DNA from: GCA-2746795 sp964643965 | Lineage (GTDB): Bacteria; Chloroflexota; Anaerolineae; Promineifilales; Promineifilaceae | Length of the DNA: 34,368 bases | Direction: 5' to 3' | Assembly: GCA_964643965.1 (NCBI GenBank) | Contig: CAZXVH010000046.1 | Coordinates: 1-34,368, forward strand | Part shown: piece by piece, positions 24,318 to 31,270 of the stretch | Numbering within the stretch: the first letter of the stretch is position 1 | Layout: every line of letters begins with the position of its first letter | Notes under the pieces: model-generated | Databases searched by the model: none | Told to the model about the DNA's origin: nothing | The model's input: only the letters and a program-made list of their open reading frames with translations | Position numbers and translations under genes: made by a program

Positions 24318-25940
24318 TCATCGCCTAACAGTTGGCAAAAACAATTGTAATGGGTCTACCAAAACAAACCCAGCAAATTCATTGTCAGCTTTATTTTCAC
24401 CTACCACATCATTGCCGCTATCAATCACACCCCAAAACTTATGCAACCCTGGCCCTAAACCATGCCAACTGACAGAAACCTCGACAGCTTCTCTGGCACA
24501 GCCACCAATCGTTTGCGTAACAAGAGATGAACCAATTTCCTGCGTCAACGCCACATCAGAATAAAATGTCACCGTAAACGGCGTAGAAACAGCAATAGAG
24601 CCGTTATTCATAATAGAAGCTGTCAGGGTTGCAGTAGATGTTCCTTGAACGACCACAGGAATTGTGGTTTGCTCAGGAATCAAATTAACAATGAGTTCCG
24701 CGCCAGCTGCCTGTTTATAAGCCGATCCCATGGGCGTCAGTGTGCCGTCTGCATAATTATTATCATTCAAATACACCAAATTACTTGGCGAACCCTCTTC
24801 CGGGTTATTCACGGTATACCACAGCCATTGTTGAACAAGACGATTGTCATCCACGCTATATCCCAAAGTAGCATCTTTCGTGGTATCCAGATAGGTAACA
24901 CTTTCCTGCAAAAACTGTGTCACACGCGCCTCAGTAAAACAATTACCCAGTTCGTCCATCAGGAAGCAACCATTGCCTTCAGGTATGTAAGGATATAATT
25001 GCGAATATTCGGTAATGATGAGAGGTTTCTGCTGCTGTCCATGTTTTTTCATCCACTGCCTCATAGCAATAACTTGTTGAGCAAAAATATCCAAACTATC
25101 ATGTTCCGCAAAACAATACACATCATTATTTGAACATTGGTTAACATCACCAGCACTTTCTAGCTTAGCCAGATTTATATCAGTACCTAAAGCGATATGC
25201 GCCAAGGAAGACGGCACTCTAACCCCATTTTCTATTTTTGCTTCTGGCAAGATGTAGACGTGCATATTCCACACATCTACGGGCATGGGAGTGCCGTATA
25301 GCGTCAGATATGTATCCCAAACAATATCTAAATATTGCAAACGCCCTGGCGTAACTTGCACTAAGCCGGAGTTGGCAACTTGAGCAGATGGATCTCTTTC
25401 TTTTATGAAATGATAAACATCATGGTAAGCCTTGGCATAAATTTGGGGCATGATGTCATCTTGCCAATCTACACGATCTACTTCATTTCCGATTAACCAA
25501 AGGCTGCCAGGGTGCGCCAAAATAATGGGACCCAAGCCATTCCCGTCATCGGTTAAAGGGGGGCCTGTAATAATGTAATCTGGTAAACGTGCCCCCGTCG
25601 ATTCGTCTCGCGCCTGTTGCATACGCACTGTAGGCACATATTCAATTCCAGGGAGGGGCGTAGCCGGAAAATTAACAGTGAAGTTACTAAACCAGCCCAT
25701 TTTGAGATCATCGAGATAAACGGCTTGGCCACCGCTATTAAGGGTTACCCCATAGCGACAGCTATATTGATCCTCAGTTGTATTCAAAACCACTTCCGGC
25801 TGTTGCTGCAAAGCGGGTCTGCTTTCATTGATAACGTTCGCTCTTGTTTCGGCAACAGAGCTATTTAGTAAAAAAACGAGAACTGAAAAGAATATTCCGC
25901 CTAATAGAAATGGCAAAAGCCAAGATTTTTGCTGAGTCAT
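24318..25940 (-). CDS. Secreted glycoside-hydrolase-like protein with CARDB-like domain and LP-tail
   Basis: The 540-residue protein has an N-terminal signal or anchor segment (about 7-26). A TIM-barrel-like region contains LWLIGNEVDR, with Glu153 as candidate acid/base, and PLIITEYSQLYPY, with Glu311 as candidate nucleophile, the spacing expected of clan GH-A. From about residue 430 a beta-sandwich (TIPVVVQGTSTATLTASIMNNGS... LGPGLHKFWGVIDSGNDVVGENKADNE) matches CARDB-type adhesion domains. It ends LQLFLPTVRR. It probably binds or trims polysaccharide at the surface. AAGGTG precedes the ATG. I cannot assign a GH family number. Confidence 0.75.
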   Translation of the reverse strand: MTQQKSWLLPFLLGGIFFSVLVFLLNSSVAETRANVINESRPALQQQPEVVLNTTEDQYSCRYGVTLNSGGQAVYLDDLKMGWFSNFTVNFPATPLPGIEYVPTVRMQQARDESTGARLPDYIITGPPLTDDGNGLGPIILAHPGSLWLIGNEVDRVDWQDDIMPQIYAKAYHDVYHFIKERDPSAQVANSGLVQVTPGRLQYLDIVWDTYLTLYGTPMPVDVWNMHVYILPEAKIENGVRVPSSLAHIALGTDINLAKLESAGDVNQCSNNDVYCFAEHDSLDIFAQQVIAMRQWMKKHGQQQKPLIITEYSQLYPYIPEGNGCFLMDELGNCFTEARVTQFLQESVTYLDTTKDATLGYSVDDNRLVQQWLWYTVNNPEEGSPSNLVYLNDNNYADGTLTPMGSAYKQAAGAELIVNLIPEQTTIPVVVQGTSTATLTASIMNNGSIAVSTPFTVTFYSDVALTQEIGSSLVTQTIGGCAREAVEVSVSWHGLGPGLHKFWGVIDSGNDVVGENKADNEFAGFVLVDPLQLFLPTVRR

Positions 25941-26002
25941 ATAGCACCTTTTTCAAGCATCGTTGATAAGTCGCAGGGGGGCGTACCCACACATACCCTT
26001 CA

Positions 26003-27496
26003 TTACCGTTGTATTTCAATGTATAACGGCCGTCCACCAACGGTTATTGTTACCTGGTAGTCTGTTATGCCATCGTCGCTATCTTGGATCAGATAACTAT
26101 GGAGTATTCCGCTAACCTGATTCGGAACACTTTCTTTCACAAATGCTTGGGTTGCCGGCAATTTCAACGACTTGAAAGCGGTTGTGTTCACTGGGTTCAA
26201 CCAGGCGACATAAATCGTTATATTCTTGGTATTATCAGTAAATTCATAGACTTCCAACTGGTTAGAACCTGTTTCACTGGTAGATAACTTACGAACAAAG
26301 TGAGCAGTTGAAAGCTCTTTCACAATTTCTTGGTAAGTTGTTAGTGACACTTTTTCTTCAACTTGTTGCGTTTGATTCATGCTATCCAGCTTAACCAGGC
26401 CTGTATCATACGGATAATTACCACCAGCATCGTAAAGCATCCACCAAATCATGATATCAAGTTTTGCCGCAAAGCTTTGTGTAAATAATTGAACAACATA
26501 TCTTGCCTGAATCTCTGGGGTTGAAGGCTGGCTTGCTGAATCATTGTCATGCCAGCCAGCCTCGGTAATAACAAGGGGTTTCGTATACCCATAGGTCGCC
26601 AGGACAGAACGAACTGCTTGTGCTTTTTCTAGCAATCCTGGTCCGTTATTCGCTGTCCAATTTGAGGCAAAGGCTGGGTACGAATGGAAATTCATAACAT
26701 CAAAATAATCGCCACCACCCGCAGCTAAAACATTGGCTAAAAAGGCTCTGTTGAATTTTCCACCCACGTCATCAAACCAATCATAGGCGATACCACCAAA
26801 CAGTAGTTGAGCTTGTGGATTCGCTGCTTTAACGGCCGGGTATACAAAAGAAAGCATATTTGCGTATTGGGCGCCATAGTTACCCCATTTAGGATTAATC
26901 AGAGATTCGTCTGGCTCATTAAAAATTTCCCAGTTCAAAATAACAGGTGAACCGGGGGCATCATCCGTGCCATCACCATCATACCGTTCGACGACGGCCG
27001 CTATAAAATCTGCAAATTCATCCCTTTTATCTGCCTGAATAATTTTTCCTGGCGGATTTTGGTGCGTAACGAGTGCCCAGTCAGGAATTCCGTCAATGGT
27101 ACCGATGATATTTAAGCGCCCCATTTCCGCCGTCGCTGCGGCAAAGACGCCATCGACGGAACCCCAATTGTAAACAGGTGGGTCAGACTCTAAGGGTTCA
27201 ACATTACTCCAATGAATCGGGACACGCAGCCAACTCGCATTGCTACCTATGAGAAAGGAGTGATACGGATTGGTATTAGAGGTATTGCCATACATTTGTA
27301 CCCCAAACAAAGGCGTACCGAGCGTCGCATCGTAATTTTTATAAATCATCGGTAAAAACAAATCTTGTGACTCACTCAATCCATTCTTTTCTTGTCCGGT
27401 AACATGCGTCACCGTGAAGTTACTAAACGCAATAACTAAAAAAAGCAAGGCGCTTATTAAAATAACGGATTTTAATTCTGCGTGTTTTCGCGGCAT
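26003..27496 (-). CDS. Secreted clan GH-A glycoside hydrolase (GH39/PslG-like)
   Basis: The 497-residue protein has a signal peptide (about 9-30). The catalytic barrel shows ILNWEIFNEPDE with acid/base Glu194, MNFHSYP, and KPLVITEAGWHDND with nucleophile Glu312, the standard GH-A layout and close in look to GH39 enzymes such as PslG that cut self-produced exopolysaccharide. A small beta domain forms the C-terminus (about 400-497). The motif LFLPMIYK, like the C-terminal tails of neighbouring secreted proteins, sits here just after the signal peptide (46-53). AAGGA lies 8 nt before the ATG. Context suggests editing of the cluster's own glycan. Confidence 0.82.
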   Translation of the reverse strand: MPRKHAELKSVILISALLFLVIAFSNFTVTHVTGQEKNGLSESQDLFLPMIYKNYDATLGTPLFGVQMYGNTSNTNPYHSFLIGSNASWLRVPIHWSNVEPLESDPPVYNWGSVDGVFAAATAEMGRLNIIGTIDGIPDWALVTHQNPPGKIIQADKRDEFADFIAAVVERYDGDGTDDAPGSPVILNWEIFNEPDESLINPKWGNYGAQYANMLSFVYPAVKAANPQAQLLFGGIAYDWFDDVGGKFNRAFLANVLAAGGGDYFDVMNFHSYPAFASNWTANNGPGLLEKAQAVRSVLATYGYTKPLVITEAGWHDNDSASQPSTPEIQARYVVQLFTQSFAAKLDIMIWWMLYDAGGNYPYDTGLVKLDSMNQTQQVEEKVSLTTYQEIVKELSTAHFVRKLSTSETGSNQLEVYEFTDNTKNITIYVAWLNPVNTTAFKSLKLPATQAFVKESVPNQVSGILHSYLIQDSDDGITDYQVTITVGGRPLYIEIQR

Positions 27497-27514
27497 TTAC
27501 ATTTTCCTTAAAAA

Positions 27515-28612
27515 CTATTTTGTGATCAGTGGCAGGTAAACCGGAATAGTGTACGGAGGTCGCCATTCTGCAATTTTGTTGTTGCCTGACTCGGCTATCC
27601 AGGCGTGGTTATTATCATCAACGGCAATATCTGTCGGCAGACTGTTGGCTTGTGGCAGTATGAAGTCAAGGCTACTCACTTTTTTCCCCTGTGTGTTTAC
27701 GATAATATTCCCCATATGGTTACTGGTTGTGCCTACATACCATATCTGGCGCAGGCTGCCATCCGGTTTGTAGTGAATAGTGGTAGGTTTTGCTGCACTT
27801 GAAGGGGCATTTAACCATAGAAAATTACCAAGCGTTCCTGTGGAATATATGCCAAGCCAGTTTTTAGTGGGAGCTGAAATCCATAGGTTTTGTCCATCAT
27901 TTGTAATGCCTCCAGGTGGGAATGAAGAAGGACTGCCAATATCATTAACAGGGATTTCGCTAAATTTTGTGGTGGGAACTAAATCTAATTCCACGATTAT
28001 ATTAATAGTTGGCACGGTAAAACCGATTACGTTGTCATTGACGACTGTGATCTCATGGGGAACGGCCGTTGGTGTGCCGACTTTGCTATAAGTGTAATTT
28101 TGGAAGGTGGCGGTTGTGGGATTGTATCGGCTAATGTTGCCAGTGCTGGCGCCTGGCTTGGTAAGCCAGATATGACCATTTGGCGCTACATCAATACTGG
28201 TGGGCATACTGTCAACAGGAGTCAGCAGGGTTTCTGTTATTATTTTGGTGATGGTATCTAGTTGCCCAAGTTTGTTGCCAGCCCGTTCCGTAAACCAAAT
28301 AAACCGGCCATCATAAACCAGGTCATAAGGTTCGCCAGCAGAGGTGGGTACGGGATGGATGTAGAATGTGTAGTCAACTGTGGAGGTAACGACTAATTCC
28401 CCGATGGCATTTTCTTGTGGCAACGTGAACCAAACATGACCAGGTGCTTGTATGGCTATGCTCTGGGGGCCACCGGTCAGAGTTGGAACTGGATATTCAA
28501 CAATTGTACTCTGATTTGTTGCGTTGGTTGTGGCTGACGCTGTAAAAAAAGCTGTCAGCAACATACTTCCGGCAAGCAAGAGCAATAGAATAATTAATGT
28601 TCTTTTGAACAT
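27515..28612 (-). CDS. Secreted beta-propeller protein (virginiamycin B lyase-like) with LP-tail
   Basis: The 365-residue protein starts with a signal peptide (about 5-27). It then has repeated blades such as PQSIAIQAPGHVWFTLPQENAIGEL, PTSIDVAPNGHIWLT and PTDIAVDDNNHAWIAESGNNKIAEW. The 'P..I....G..WF/T....N.I' pattern is that of the Vgb/streptogramin-lyase and NHL propellers. True lyase activity is unlikely to be the role here; many such proteins bind glycans or proteins outside the cell. It ends VYLPLITK. It appears to be the first gene of the polysaccharide operon. AAGGA lies about 9 nt before the ATG. Confidence 0.8.
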   Translation of the reverse strand: MFKRTLIILLLLLAGSMLLTAFFTASATTNATNQSTIVEYPVPTLTGGPQSIAIQAPGHVWFTLPQENAIGELVVTSTVDYTFYIHPVPTSAGEPYDLVYDGRFIWFTERAGNKLGQLDTITKIITETLLTPVDSMPTSIDVAPNGHIWLTKPGASTGNISRYNPTTATFQNYTYSKVGTPTAVPHEITVVNDNVIGFTVPTINIIVELDLVPTTKFSEIPVNDIGSPSSFPPGGITNDGQNLWISAPTKNWLGIYSTGTLGNFLWLNAPSSAAKPTTIHYKPDGSLRQIWYVGTTSNHMGNIIVNTQGKKVSSLDFILPQANSLPTDIAVDDNNHAWIAESGNNKIAEWRPPYTIPVYLPLITK

Positions 28613-28831
28613 AGTTGTCCATCCTTCTCAATATCATGTTGAGATAAGCGTTGCTTTATGGTTAGCTGTAGAGAGTCTAAGTTGATGCTAATTGTAAACA
28701 GCTATTAAGTCTAGCAGAAACCACCCCTGGGAACCAGATGATTTAAGTGCTATTGGGTTTAGCTTCACATGATTTACTTGCGGACGCCAGGAACAGGAAA
28801 TAGGAGGCACAACGGCCGTTCCCCCCACAAA
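28613..28831. other. Upstream region of the polysaccharide operon
   Basis: This stretch separates the cluster's first gene from the dodecin terminator. It should hold the main promoter of the operon. I see A/T-rich hexamers (TTTACA and TTAGAC on the minus strand) but no pair with good spacing. One AACGGCCGTT copy lies here at 28811-28820, the only one of the 25 that is intergenic. A 68-codon open frame crossing the region lacks any coding character. Confidence 0.4.
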
Positions 28832-28872
28832 CAAAAAATGCGACACACCTTCAAATGAAAAGTGCGTCGCAT
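28832..28872 (-). terminator. Rho-independent terminator of the dodecin gene
   Basis: On the minus strand, an 11-bp stem ATGCGACGCAC / GTGTGTCGCAT (one G-U pair; 28862-28872 with 28838-28848) with a 13-nt loop is followed by six U residues (28832-28837). It starts 21 nt after the dodecin stop codon. Confidence 0.9.
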
Positions 28873-28893
28873 CTGAGACGTTCATAAATGACA

Positions 28894-29103
28894 TTAATCT
28901 TCCAGGCGGAAGCCCACCTTAATCGTAACCTGCCATTGATGCGCCTTGTTTTCCGCAATACTGCCGCGAATTTCATCCACTTCAAACCAGCGCAGCTTGC
29001 GCATCGATTCACCCGCTTTGCTGATGGCATTATTCACGGCGTCTTCAATGCTTTCTTTTGAAGTGCCGGTTAATTCTATCTTCTTGTAGGTTGGATTTCT
29101 CAT
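28894..29103 (-). CDS. Dodecin family flavin-binding protein
   Basis: Dodecins form hollow dodecamers that store flavins and protect cells from free flavin. The 69-residue protein matches the family length and pattern: TYKKIELTGTSKESIEDAVNNAISKAGESMRKLRWFEVDEIRGSI, with the Trp that stacks on the isoalloxazine ring, and a final beta strand WQVTIKVGFRLED. I start at the ATG at 29103 because AAGGAG lies 7 nt upstream; a longer frame to 29139 would add a non-conserved extension. A strong terminator follows, so it is likely a single-gene unit. It neighbours msrPQ, another flavin-using system. Confidence 0.95.
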   Translation of the reverse strand: MRNPTYKKIELTGTSKESIEDAVNNAISKAGESMRKLRWFEVDEIRGSIAENKAHQWQVTIKVGFRLED

Positions 29104-29237
29104 TTTAAACTCCTTGCCTTTTGTAGTAATTAGAGGCAATAGTAATCACTTGTGGGCAAGATGGCAAATCGTGACCCCCGAAGCCTGAGCCTGTCGAAGG
29201 CCGCTGCCTGAGGCTCCGTCATGAAAAGCGTTATCCT
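29104..29237. other. Intergenic region with dispersed-repeat fragments
   Basis: Between msrQ and dodecin lies GCCTGAGCCTGTCGAAGGC (29183-29201), of the 'CTTCGACAGGCTCAGG' type often dispersed in bacterial genomes. TGGGCAAGATGGCAAA (29153-29168) recurs with one change at 31210-31225. No gene is visible. Confidence 0.45.
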
Positions 29238-29891
29238 TTACGAATTGGCCGACACCCACGGCCGTTTCCCCTTGCCCCATTGCCGCCGCTGGCGAATCAC
29301 CCATTGTTTAATCGGTCCAATACGGAAAGCCAGCAAAACCACCAGAATCAAGGCAAACGTCAGCGGTTGCGTATACGCATTCTTCACCAACAAAATATAA
29401 TGCAGCACCGCCAGCCCCGCAGCCAGATACACCCACTTGTGCAGCACAGTCCACTTCTTGCCCAGCTTCTTCATCGACCAGCGCGTCGAAGTCAGCGCCA
29501 GCGGCAGCAAAATGAGGAAGGCGGCAAATCCCACCAGGGCATACCACTTCTCAAAAAGCGCTTCCTGAATCAAGGGCCAGCTCAAACCATAATCGAGATA
29601 GACAAAAATCGTCAGATGCAGCGCCACATACATAAAGGCATACACCCCAAAAATACGGCGCAGCGGAAACAACTGCTTCCAGCCAAAAAGAACCGTCAAC
29701 GGCGTAATTGCCAGCGACAAAGTCAGCAGCACAATCGCCGCCTTCCCCGTGCGCAGCGTCATTTCACGGATGAAATCGGCGCTAAACAAGCCAAAATAAT
29801 AATCATACAACAGCAGCGCCAGCGGAATCAGCGACCCGATATGGCCGGCCGCCCGAATAAGTTGCGATTTTTGTTTCCGATCAAGTTTCAT
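29238..29891 (-). CDS. msrQ: MsrQ, heme-binding membrane subunit of the MsrPQ methionine sulfoxide reductase
   Basis: MsrQ passes electrons from the quinone pool or a flavin reductase to MsrP outside the membrane. The 217-residue protein has six hydrophobic helices with the ferric-reductase-like heme histidines, seen in YVALHLTIFVYLDYG and in KWTVLHKWVYLAAGLAVLHYILL. FGWKQLFPLRRIFGVYAFMY is also typical. The start is the ATG at 29891 (MKLDRKQKSQ) with AAGAAAGAG upstream. The longer frame to 29954 only translates a perfect palindrome. The gene follows msrP by 64 nt. Confidence 0.93.
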   Translation of the reverse strand: MKLDRKQKSQLIRAAGHIGSLIPLALLLYDYYFGLFSADFIREMTLRTGKAAIVLLTLSLAITPLTVLFGWKQLFPLRRIFGVYAFMYVALHLTIFVYLDYGLSWPLIQEALFEKWYALVGFAAFLILLPLALTSTRWSMKKLGKKWTVLHKWVYLAAGLAVLHYILLVKNAYTQPLTFALILVVLLAFRIGPIKQWVIRQRRQWGKGKRPWVSANS

Positions 29892-29905
29892 GAGGCTCTT
29901 TCTTC

Positions 29906-29940
29906 CCTGGGAGCGCGGACAGGCTGTCCGCGCTCCCAGG
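29906..29940. repeat. Perfect 17-bp palindrome between msrP and msrQ
   Basis: CCTGGGAGCGCGGACAG (29906-29922) and its exact complement (29924-29940) are separated by a single base. In the msrPQ transcript this forms a very G/C-rich hairpin that ends 14 nt before the msrQ start, close to its ribosome binding site. No U-run follows. It may tune msrQ expression or be a dispersed palindromic element. Confidence 0.8.
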
Positions 29941-29955
29941 CTTTGTTGCATCACA

Positions 29956-30939
29956 TTAATAGTTCTCTTGCAGGCTCATGCCGTCATACAAATAGGCCAC
30001 CTGCTCTTCATAGCCATTAAACTTGATCGTATCCCGCCGGCCGAGTTCACCAATGCGCCGTTCAGAGGCTTGCGACCAACGAGGATGGGACACTTCCGGG
30101 TTCACATTGGCATAAAAACCATATTCGCGGGGCGCGGCCGCCATCCACAAAGAAGTGGGCATATCCTCAACCAGGTCGATTTTCACAATCGACTTGATGC
30201 TCTTAAATCCATATTTCCAGGGTACAACCAGGCGGATGGGAGCGCCGTTTTGGGGCAGCAGCTCTTTGCCATACAGACCGGTGGACAATATCGCCAGATC
30301 ATTCATGGCCTCATCCAGGCGCAGCCCTTCCACATAGGGCCATTCATACCAACGGCTGTTTTGTCCCGGCATCACCTCCGGGTCATAGAGGGTTTCAAAG
30401 CGCACATATTTGGCGGCGGTGGTGGGTTCCACTTCGTTTAGCAGTTTTGACAGGGGAAAGCCCAGCCAGGGAATGACCATCGACCACGCTTCGACGCAGC
30501 GCAAGCGGTAGATGCGCTCTTCCTGGTCAAATTTACGGCGAATATCTTCAATGTCGTAAACGCCGGGGTTTTTCACCAGGCCGCCCACGGCCACCTGCCA
30601 GGGCGAGGTGGGGAAATTCTGGGAGAGTTTGGCCGGACCTTCCTTGTCGGTGGCGAACTCATAAAAATTGTTGTAACTGATAATGTCTTTATAACTGTTG
30701 AGCGGATCGCCCAGTTCATCCGTTTCGGCCATTGTCGTGCCGGGGATGGTATCTGTATCGGCGGAAACGGGAGCGCTGCCTTGAGACGCATTGCCGCCCC
30801 AGGGGGCGCAGGCTGCCAGCAAACTGCCTGCCGTCACAAAAGCGGCCCCTTTCATAAACTGGCGGCGGGAGTTGTAAATATGTTCCGGTGTGATTTCCGA
30901 AGATGGTATTTCAATGCCAGACCGTTTTTTGATGAGCAT
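29956..30939 (-). CDS. msrP: MsrP, molybdopterin-dependent protein-methionine-sulfoxide reductase catalytic subunit
   Basis: MsrP reduces oxidised methionines in extracytoplasmic proteins. The 327-residue protein has a twin-arginine signal (SRRQFMKGAAFVTAG, R25/R26) and the molybdenum-ligating Cys148 in YRLRCVEAWSMVIPWLGFPL. The sulfite-oxidase-fold features FETLYDPEVMPG, NGAPIRLVVPWKYGFKSIKSI and PREYGFYANVNPEVSHPRWSQA follow, all close to YedY. The signal ends LLAACAP, which reads as a lipobox (Cys44), so the enzyme may be tethered as a Tat lipoprotein. GGAAAGG precedes the ATG. msrQ follows downstream. Confidence 0.95.
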   Translation of the reverse strand: MLIKKRSGIEIPSSEITPEHIYNSRRQFMKGAAFVTAGSLLAACAPWGGNASQGSAPVSADTDTIPGTTMAETDELGDPLNSYKDIISYNNFYEFATDKEGPAKLSQNFPTSPWQVAVGGLVKNPGVYDIEDIRRKFDQEERIYRLRCVEAWSMVIPWLGFPLSKLLNEVEPTTAAKYVRFETLYDPEVMPGQNSRWYEWPYVEGLRLDEAMNDLAILSTGLYGKELLPQNGAPIRLVVPWKYGFKSIKSIVKIDLVEDMPTSLWMAAAPREYGFYANVNPEVSHPRWSQASERRIGELGRRDTIKFNGYEEQVAYLYDGMSLQENY

Positions 30940-30991
30940 AATTGCCTTTCCTTTTTTCTACAGGTGCAGTTGCGCACAGTTTCTCATTTCA

Positions 30992-31024
30992 AGAGCGGTT
31001 CAAGCTTGAAGATTGAACCACTCT
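30992..31024. promoter_or_regulatory. Nested dyad upstream of msrP, possible operator
   Basis: AGAGCGGTTCAA (30992-31003) pairs with TTGAACCACTCT (31013-31024) with one G-U mismatch. The 12-bp perfect palindrome TTCAAGCTTGAA (30999-31010) overlaps it. It lies 53-85 bp upstream of the msrP start. The nested symmetry fits a dimeric regulator site or an RNA hairpin in the leader. Confidence 0.45.
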
Positions 31025-31036
31025 CAGTTTTGCAGC

Positions 31037-31072
31037 CATTCTATTCGATGCTTTCATTCTATTCGATGCTTT
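31037..31072. repeat. Perfect tandem duplication of 18 bp upstream of msrP
   Basis: CATTCTATTCGATGCTTT occurs twice head to tail with no spacer, about 100-130 bp before the msrP start codon. Its location suggests promoter DNA or a regulator site, but no -10/-35 pair is clear. The rest of the 325-bp intergenic region holds the dyad, the PBP terminator and 14-mer repeats. Confidence 0.7.
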
Positions 31073-31162
31073 AAAGATAGCGGAATCTTATGACAGTTTT
31101 CTAAACAGAATATTATGAAAGGATTACAAAGGGCGTCATCGCCATTCAAATTTTAAACGCAC

Positions 31163-31198
31163 AAAAAAACCTGGACGATGAATATCCAGGCTTTTTGT
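31163..31198 (-). terminator. Rho-independent terminator downstream of the PBP gene
   Basis: Stem CCTGGA (31170-31175) / TCCAGG (31185-31190) is flanked by A7 on one side and TTTTTGTTT on the other. On the minus strand it gives a hairpin followed by seven U residues, about 75 nt past the PBP stop codon. The opposite-strand T-run could also make it bidirectional. Confidence 0.82.
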
Positions 31199-31232
31199 TT
31201 AATGCGTCATGGGCAAGACGGCAAACACGAAA

Positions 31233-31270
31233 ACTGTTCACTGCCCACTGTTCACTGAAAACTGTTACTC
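31233..31270. repeat. Imperfect 14-mer direct repeats at the PBP stop codon
   Basis: ACTGTTCACTGCCC, ACTGTTCACTGAAA and a partial ACTGTTACTC follow one another. The PBP stop codon (31265-31267) is inside the third unit. Confidence 0.55.

Noticed and set aside
28688..28894. 68-codon open frame downstream of dodecin
   Set aside because: It spans the dodecin terminator and a palindrome copy, has no ribosome binding site and no family-like sequence.
29104..29237. FMN riboswitch near dodecin
   Set aside because: No conserved riboswitch core or long structured leader is visible upstream of the dodecin start, only repeat fragments.
29892..29954. N-terminal extension of MsrQ
   Set aside because: The extra residues come from the perfect palindrome, and the ATG at 29891 has its own ribosome binding site.
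29280..30020. 246-codon plus-strand open frame rich in Gln and Arg
   Set aside because: It is antisense to msrQ and has the composition expected from a hydrophobic protein's complement.
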